A stretch of 29,629 nt of DNA, taken from IMG/VR virus record IMGVR_UViG_3300043411_001497, positions 1 through 29,629 of that record; one strand, 5' to 3'. Shown here in pieces: positions 26,028-29,629 of the stretch (positions within the stretch are counted from its first letter, which is position 1; every line of letters starts with the position of its first letter). The translations under genes were made by a program, and so were the position numbers. A model generated the notes under the pieces. It saw nothing but the letters and a program-made list of their open reading frames with translations. It ran no database searches and was not told where the DNA came from. The DNA comes from a virus.

Positions 26028-26192
26028 TTAGCGGTGGGTGGTATCGAAGATGGCCCAGCTCACGGCCACGATGCTGGCAACAATCAGCGCGAACCAGATT
26101 TCCCGGCCGTCTGGATTTCCGATCAGGTAGCCGATTCGGACCGCGCACATGGCCAGTACGGGAAGGGCGAAGCGTTTGCCGTAGATGCTCAT
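26028..26192 (-). CDS. two-span small membrane protein, 54 aa
   Basis: The product begins MSIYGKRFALPVLAMCAVRI, has a short loop (GNPDGREI), and a second span (WFALIVASIVAVSWAIF), ending DTTHR. Both spans are typical inner-membrane helices. The ATG at 26192 is preceded by TGAACGA, where TGA is the stop of the gene at 26197-26454. No family is recognised. Confidence 0.58.
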   Translation of the reverse strand: MSIYGKRFALPVLAMCAVRIGYLIGNPDGREIWFALIVASIVAVSWAIFDTTHR

Positions 26193-26199
26193 TCGTTCA
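26193..26199 (-). promoter_or_regulatory. short TGAACGA junction
   Basis: The minus strand reads TGA-ACGA-ATG, the shortest form of the junction motif, leaving only four bases between stop and start. Confidence 0.45.
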
Positions 26200-26454
26200 G
26201 TCGTAGATCAGGGATTCAAGCAGCACCTCAACCGGACCATCGACAATGAAGGTCCAGTCATTGGCCCAGCCTTCTACCCGGTCTTCCGCTTGCACAGGGC
26301 GACATGGAGAGACGCACGGTTTGAAGCCGTCGTCTGGGTCGCCCCAGTACGCGAGTGCTTCCAGTATTGCCTCGTCCTTGGTTGCGTGCGGCCCATTCCA
26401 GTGCTCTGAGTCGGGGTGGTTAGCAAAAGCCCACTGCTGCGGTTCGGTACTCAT
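26197..26454 (-). CDS. hypothetical 85-aa protein
   Basis: The protein begins MSTEPQQWAFANHPDSEHWN and contains GPHATKDEAILEALAYWGDP, then CVSPCRPVQAEDRVEGWAND and an acidic end (VDGPVEVLLESLIYD). It has paired Cys in CVSPC. The overall look, with EALAYWG and a DG-rich C-terminus, is that of a small alpha/beta phage protein. The start is preceded by TGAACGAAAGATT. Function unknown. Confidence 0.65.
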   Translation of the reverse strand: MSTEPQQWAFANHPDSEHWNGPHATKDEAILEALAYWGDPDDGFKPCVSPCRPVQAEDRVEGWANDWTFIVDGPVEVLLESLIYD

Positions 26455-26467
26455 AATCTTTCGTTCA
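26455..26467 (-). promoter_or_regulatory. TGAACGAAAGATT junction motif
   Basis: The minus strand reads TGA-ACGAAAGATT-ATG, linking the stop of the gene at 26465-26911 to the next start. It is identical to the junctions at 25016-25028 and 25317-25329. Confidence 0.6.
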
Positions 26468-26911
26468 GCAAACCCGATAAATCGGATCGCCCTCCATTTT
26501 TTCGAGTTTAACCGACACGCGAGCGCCGACTTTCCAAGGGCGCACGCCGGTATTCCACATGGAGGCGATGCGGTTGTTGGCGAGGCGGATGACCACGAGG
26601 CGTTTGTTGACGCACTTGCGGATGATTTCGCCGGTGGTGCGCAGGGGCCAGCCGGAGGGCGACGTATCGGGCGCTGCGGGTTCTTCCGGTGTCGGTGCTT
26701 CGTCCACAGTGATCATTTCCGCTGGGGCCGGCGTAATCGCATCCTGGAGCGACTTTGGAAACGGCAACGTGTCGCCACGCTTTGAAATCCAATACTTCTT
26801 CGCCTTCTCAATCTCGCCCCAGCCCACGAGCAAGTTTACGTGGTTCGTCTGCTGCTCAAGTTTGAGCTGCGCCATGACTTCGGGTGTGCGTTCGGGTTTG
26901 GTGGGTGGCAT
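26465..26911 (-). CDS. hypothetical 148-aa protein
   Basis: The protein has a helical N-terminus (TPEVMAQLKLEQQTNHVNLL), then EIEKAKKYWISKRGDTLPFP, an acidic Pro-rich linker, and a beta-rich C-terminal domain with RLVVIRLANNRIASMWNTGV and ARVSVKLEKMEGDPIYRV. The C-terminal part could be a small SH3- or OB-like fold. Its stop is part of the next TGAACGAAAGATT junction. Function unknown. Confidence 0.65.
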   Translation of the reverse strand: MPPTKPERTPEVMAQLKLEQQTNHVNLLVGWGEIEKAKKYWISKRGDTLPFPKSLQDAITPAPAEMITVDEAPTPEEPAAPDTSPSGWPLRTTGEIIRKCVNKRLVVIRLANNRIASMWNTGVRPWKVGARVSVKLEKMEGDPIYRVC

Positions 26912-26912
26912 G

Positions 26913-27185
26913 TTAAATTATGCGCCACCATGGGCGCTTTGGTTGTTCTGGTGCAGCAGCCGGGGCTTGTGCTAGTTGATTGCTCCCATTCAGCCGCTCA
27001 AGCAGCCTTTGGTTTTCGAGCATCAGGCGTGTCATCGCCTCTTGCACGACTACGGTGCGTGAATCGTTCTCTTGCCGCTCTTGCAGCAGCCGTGAGTACG
27101 TGAGCGAGCATTCAGTGCGCAACTTTTGCACCACATCCTCGTAGTGCTTGATGATTTCACCAAGCGTTGAGTTTTCGTGGATCAT
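26913..27185 (-). CDS. coiled-coil protein, 90 aa
   Basis: The protein begins MIHENSTLGEIIKHYEDVVQ and is a nearly continuous coiled coil to about residue 65, with LLQERQENDSRTVVVQEAMT and ENQRLLERLNGS. An Ala/Pro linker then leads to a basic aromatic end (KRPWWRII). It may associate with the membrane through that end. It lies one base downstream of the glycosyltransferase stop. Function unknown. Confidence 0.62.
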   Translation of the reverse strand: MIHENSTLGEIIKHYEDVVQKLRTECSLTYSRLLQERQENDSRTVVVQEAMTRLMLENQRLLERLNGSNQLAQAPAAAPEQPKRPWWRII

Positions 27186-27186
27186 A

Positions 27187-28020
27187 TTACCCCTCCTCCG
27201 CCATAGGCAGCACCATCGGAGCGCCGGGGGTGAATCCGACCATTTCTGGGGTGATGGGGTAGGCGACGTGGCCGACGTGCGGAATCACGGGCAGGCCAAG
27301 GTCGATGTAGATTTTCATGCCGGCGCGGCGAACGAGGTCAGAAAAGTAGTAGTCCTCGCCTTTTAGGGTGCCTGCGGGGTGTGCCTCAGAAATGGCCAAC
27401 TGTATGTCCGCAATCATGTCTGAGTCCGGATAGTCTACGATGCTTTGTGTTTTGCTGCGCAGTAAAATATCACGCACAGCATCCAATCTCGCCTCCGCCG
27501 TCCTCGGCCCAGTAACGCCCATTGGAAACCAGTTGCAACGCGTGACCACCGCCTCATCCGGCTTATCCTGCGCCAGAAACTCCAGCTCAGGAAACGCGGC
27601 CCGCATTTTCGTGAGCGCGGAAACCTTGATAGATATGAGCCCCGTGGCCACGCGCACGCATTCGAGCATGCCATTTGCCTGCACCGTTGCGCCTTTCAGC
27701 GGCACGAAAAGGTAGTTCGGCTTTCCCGGCCGGCGCTTGCAGTACGGACCAGCCACCACGTCAACGTCGTGCGAAATGATGCGCAGGAAGTTTTCGGGCG
27801 TGTAGAGATTGTCATCGTCGGCCATGACGACTTTATCGAAGCCGCCGCGTTCAGCCTCGAATGCGATGTCATTTCGGGCGAAAGAAATGCAGCCTGTGTC
27901 GGAAACCATGTAATCCAGATGGACGCCGGGTAGTTTTGCCGTCAGCATTCCGCAGAGCGTGCGGATATAGTTGGAATCTGCGCCGGATGCGCTGAGGGGA
28001 GTGGCGAGGAGGACTTTCAT
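27187..28020 (-). CDS. GT-A-type glycosyltransferase
   Basis: The 277-residue protein begins MKVLLATPLSASGADSNYIR and continues ISFARNDIAFEAERG, then the acidic DxD site VVMADDDNLYTPENFL (aspartates 68-70). Further features are VDVVAGPYCKRRPGKPNYLF and, near the C-terminus, GEDYYFSDLVRRAGMKIYID, a familiar GEDxxF acceptor-side motif. Such enzymes transfer sugars from nucleotide donors, in phages often to phage DNA or host surface polymers; the target is unknown here. The start at 28020 overlaps the upstream stop as ATGA. A longer frame to 28158 is a shadow inside the upstream gene. Confidence 0.82.
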   Translation of the reverse strand: MKVLLATPLSASGADSNYIRTLCGMLTAKLPGVHLDYMVSDTGCISFARNDIAFEAERGGFDKVVMADDDNLYTPENFLRIISHDVDVVAGPYCKRRPGKPNYLFVPLKGATVQANGMLECVRVATGLISIKVSALTKMRAAFPELEFLAQDKPDEAVVTRCNWFPMGVTGPRTAEARLDAVRDILLRSKTQSIVDYPDSDMIADIQLAISEAHPAGTLKGEDYYFSDLVRRAGMKIYIDLGLPVIPHVGHVAYPITPEMVGFTPGAPMVLPMAEEG

Positions 28021-28415
28021 GCTTTCATCTCCGGCAGTTTCTTGTCGTCGGCGGTCCATGGGTCTTCGGTGGAGTTCATGAGGGCCATGGCGCGGCAGTA
28101 GAGGTATTTCAGGAGAGCCATTTCCATTTTGAATGAGTTGGCTCCGCAAAGATGGCACTCGTGGCGCTCAACGTGGGAGCAGCCATCCCATTTGATGTAG
28201 CCTTCGGCGTAAATCTCGGCATCCGCTACAGACGGCACCAAATCCATCGAGTCCGGCTGGTCCTTGCGCCGAAACACCGGACCATCGTCGTCGTGGGACG
28301 CAAGTGCATAAACTTTGAAATCGCACCAGTGAGGCAAATACTCCCACACTACCCGAAACCCAAACATGCCGCCAACGTCCTCGGTGAGCGTTTTCTTTTC
28401 TGGTTCTGTGGTCAT
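28017..28415 (-). CDS. hypothetical protein with possible zinc site
   Basis: The 132-residue protein has a beta-rich N-terminal half (FGFRVVWEYLPHWCDFKVYA) and YIKWDGCSHVERHECHLCG, where Cys and His residues lie close together as in a zinc site. A helical end follows (ALLKYLYCRAMALMNS). Gly/Asp-rich loops separate these. It is coupled to the glycosyltransferase by ATGA and to the Arc-like gene upstream by ATGA, so all three are likely expressed together. Function unknown. Confidence 0.65.
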   Translation of the reverse strand: MTTEPEKKTLTEDVGGMFGFRVVWEYLPHWCDFKVYALASHDDDGPVFRRKDQPDSMDLVPSVADAEIYAEGYIKWDGCSHVERHECHLCGANSFKMEMALLKYLYCRAMALMNSTEDPWTADDKKLPEMKA

Positions 28416-28618
28416 AGCAGTGATGTGCCGATGGAGCGTTTGAGTTTGTTGATCGCGTCCTGCGTACCGGCCTGTGAGTACGGCTCCTCATACGCCTTCC
28501 TCAACCTGAAATTCACCTCGGCCGGAATCGACCGAGACTGTTCCTTCGCGTGCTGCCTCACAAGCGGGCGCAGGTCCGAATCGATGCGTACCTGCATTTT
28601 TTCTTTTTGTCGCGCCAT
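28412..28618 (-). CDS. Arc-like ribbon-helix-helix repressor
   Basis: The 68-residue protein begins MARQKEKMQVRIDSDLRPLV and continues RQHAKEQSRSIPAEVNFRLR, the strand-helix-helix pattern of Arc-family DNA-binding proteins (the MQVRID strand pairs in the dimer). A C-terminal helical tail follows. Such repressors bind operators as tetramers or dimers. The operator-rich divergent spacer at 28619-28678 is the likely target, giving autoregulation plus control of the rightward terminase unit. It is the first gene of the leftward unit ending at 23434. Confidence 0.8.
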   Translation of the reverse strand: MARQKEKMQVRIDSDLRPLVRQHAKEQSRSIPAEVNFRLRKAYEEPYSQAGTQDAINKLKRSIGTSLL

Positions 28619-28678
28619 TGTGCTTGACTTGTTGGGGCATTGTGGGGCACAACGCAAGCACGAAATTCAAATTTCCCC
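28619..28678. promoter_or_regulatory. divergent operator region beside the Arc-like gene
   Basis: The spacer holds several symmetric elements. GTGCTTG (28620-28626) pairs with CAAGCAC (28655-28661). TTGTG-GGG-CACAA (28640-28652) is an inverted repeat. TGGGGCA occurs twice with a 10-base period (28632-28638 and 28642-28648). GAAATT-CA-AATTTC (28662-28675) lies just before the rightward ATG. TTGACT near 28624 may be a -35 box. A dense operator for the Arc-like protein is the natural reading. Confidence 0.55.
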
Positions 28679-29014
28679 ATGAACAACAAACTAAAACCCG
28701 CCGCCATCGTTGCGGTTCTTGCGCTGACCTTCGGGCTTGGCGCTTTGTCGGACAACCTCGTGCAGCAGGCCACGAATGAGTTTCTGTATCGCAGTGACCG
28801 TGCGGCCAACTGGCGCGATATGTTCTCGTCGTGGCCCACGGCTGGCGCGTACTTTGCCGGCATGTCGGACGGTCACTACATGAGCGCGCAACTGCTCCAA
28901 AAGGGCGTGCGCCCCATGGTAGAGACGCCCGAGTACTGGCAGGGGCTCGCCTACGCGCTGCAACTGGATTCGCAGCTTATGGCCACGGTGGCGAATGAGG
29001 GGGTTGTGCCTTAA
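28679..29014 (+). CDS. exported or anchored small protein upstream of terminase
   Basis: The 111-residue protein begins MNNKLKPAAIVAVLALTFGL, a signal peptide or anchor, followed by a polar domain with QQATNEFLYRSDRAANWRDM and AYFAGMSDGHYMSAQLLQKG. It precedes the terminase large-subunit gene by three bases. A gene in this place is often the small terminase, but this one has a signal-like N-terminus and no visible DNA-binding motif. Its role is unknown. Confidence 0.62.
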   Translation: MNNKLKPAAIVAVLALTFGLGALSDNLVQQATNEFLYRSDRAANWRDMFSSWPTAGAYFAGMSDGHYMSAQLLQKGVRPMVETPEYWQGLAYALQLDSQLMATVANEGVVP

Positions 29015-29017
29015 CGC

Positions 29018-29629
29018 ATGGCCAAACAAATTCAGTTCGCCGACCAGTTTCAGCCCGATTTCGGCATCCCATGGACCCCCGTGCTATCCGAGGAGCGCCT
29101 GCGTCAAATGACCGTGGAGCAGCTTCAGCGGTATCGCGACGCACGGAAGTATGTCGAGCGCCGGAATGAGGAGAATCCGGTGGGAGCTGGGTGGACGCTT
29201 CCGATTTGGCCGAAGGTGATGGCGAATTGGCGTCGCGCCAACTTCCACGTAGTTTTGGGCGGAAACCAGAGCGGCAAAACCACCCTCGGTGCCCGCATGA
29301 CCGTCTGGGCCGCAGCCACGATTCCAGAGGCCGAGGTGTACTGTTTTCATGTATCCGAAAAGCGGAGCATCGATGACCAGCAGCGGTTTGTTTACGAGTC
29401 GTTGCCGAACACGATCAAGGCGATTCAGACGAAGAAGGGCATCCATCACTCCCTCCAGTACAGCCAGAAAAACGGCTTCACCGATTCAGTCTGCATTTTG
29501 CCACCGCATCCGGGGCACTATCGTGGTGGTTCGATCAATTTTTACAATTATCAGCAGTATTCCCAGAACGACCAGATCATAGAAGGAATTAAGGCTCACA
29601 TGGTGTGGGCAGATGAGAAAGTCCCACTA
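29018..29629 (+). CDS. terL: terminase large subunit, partial at the 3' end
   Basis: The first 204 residues are present. The ATPase Walker A motif GGNQSGKT lies at 81-88 and a Walker B-like strand MVWADE with the DE pair at 199-200. Other conserved-looking parts are ANFHVVLGGN, EVYCFHVSEKRSIDDQQRF and GGSINFYNYQQY. The protein cuts and drives phage DNA into capsids; the nuclease half lies beyond the window. The ATG at 29018 follows the upstream gene by three bases with no clear SD. Headful or cohesive-end type cannot be told from this part. Confidence 0.85.
   Translation, partial: MAKQIQFADQFQPDFGIPWTPVLSEERLRQMTVEQLQRYRDARKYVERRNEENPVGAGWTLPIWPKVMANWRRANFHVVLGGNQSGKTTLGARMTVWAAATIPEAEVYCFHVSEKRSIDDQQRFVYESLPNTIKAIQTKKGIHHSLQYSQKNGFTDSVCILPPHPGHYRGGSINFYNYQQYSQNDQIIEGIKAHMVWADEKVPL

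Noticed and set aside
26028-26192. Holin assignment for small membrane proteins (also 4383-4499, 5622-5930, 18844-18936)
   Set aside because: They are membrane-like, but there is no endolysin or spanin gene nearby and no holin signature.
1-29629. tRNA genes or CRISPR array
   Set aside because: No cloverleaf-like segment with a TpsiC arm and CCA end, and no regularly spaced repeats with unique spacers, were found on reading both strands.

Overview
This window is most likely part of a tailed-phage or prophage genome from an unidentified, probably Gram-negative bacterium. It encodes a terminase large subunit, a RecT/Bet annealing protein beside a DUF2800 nuclease, SSB, a DnaB/RepA-type helicase, a clamp-like protein, DNA methyltransferases, an HNH endonuclease, a serine recombinase, Arc- and Xre-type repressors and a tail-fibre-like protein. 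Around these sit dozens of tiny, tightly packed genes. I see no rRNA, tRNA, CRISPR array or housekeeping gene. The DNA is GC-rich by eye, except around 12.5-12.8 kb and 19.9-20.5 kb. The host cannot be named from the sequence. Many genes lack a clear Shine-Dalgarno (SD) site and have A/C-rich or ACGAA-type leaders instead.

Layout. (1) 61-11344, leftward: a recombination module (DUF7352-like protein, DUF2800 PD-(D/E)XK nuclease, a small Cys-rich protein, a conserved phage protein, a coiled-coil protein, RecT). It continues through a long run of 37-182 residue proteins including an S26-like peptidase with Cys in place of Ser, a short sliding-clamp-like protein and a 69-residue stand-alone GGQ release-factor-like domain. 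(2) 11345-12830: a divergent control region, one rightward gene (203 aa), then about 700 bp of mostly non-coding, palindrome-rich DNA with an array of GGTCAYG repeats. This is the best replication-origin candidate. (3) 13066-13719: a rightward serine recombinase whose stop codon shares a CTAG with the stop of the leftward helicase gene. (4) 17217 down to 13716, leftward: R2K-type ATP-grasp enzyme, 49-aa peptide, N6-adenine methyltransferase, 82-aa basic protein, helicase. (5) 17539-18843, rightward: FRPDG-repeat peptide, tail-fibre-like protein and a helical protein. (6) 22664 down to 18844, leftward: small proteins, an AT-rich HNH endonuclease and a cytosine-methyltransferase-like gene split by a frameshift. 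(7) 22737-23371, rightward: Xre regulator and SSB. (8) 28618 down to 23434, leftward: Arc-like repressor, zinc-site protein, GT-A glycosyltransferase and about a dozen small proteins. (9) 28679 to the right end: an exported or anchored small protein and the start of the terminase large subunit.

Most neighbouring leftward genes overlap as ATGA or GTGA, which suggests translational coupling; I used this to choose many starts. In the 24.3-26.5 kb cluster this junction is replaced by TGA-ACGAA(AGATT)-ATG, in which the upstream stop codon forms part of a repeated motif. The most unusual items are this junction motif, the stand-alone GGQ domain, the R2K ATP-grasp next to a 49-aa peptide gene, the S26-like protein with Cys at the nucleophile position, the origin-like repeat array, and the frameshifted methyltransferase.
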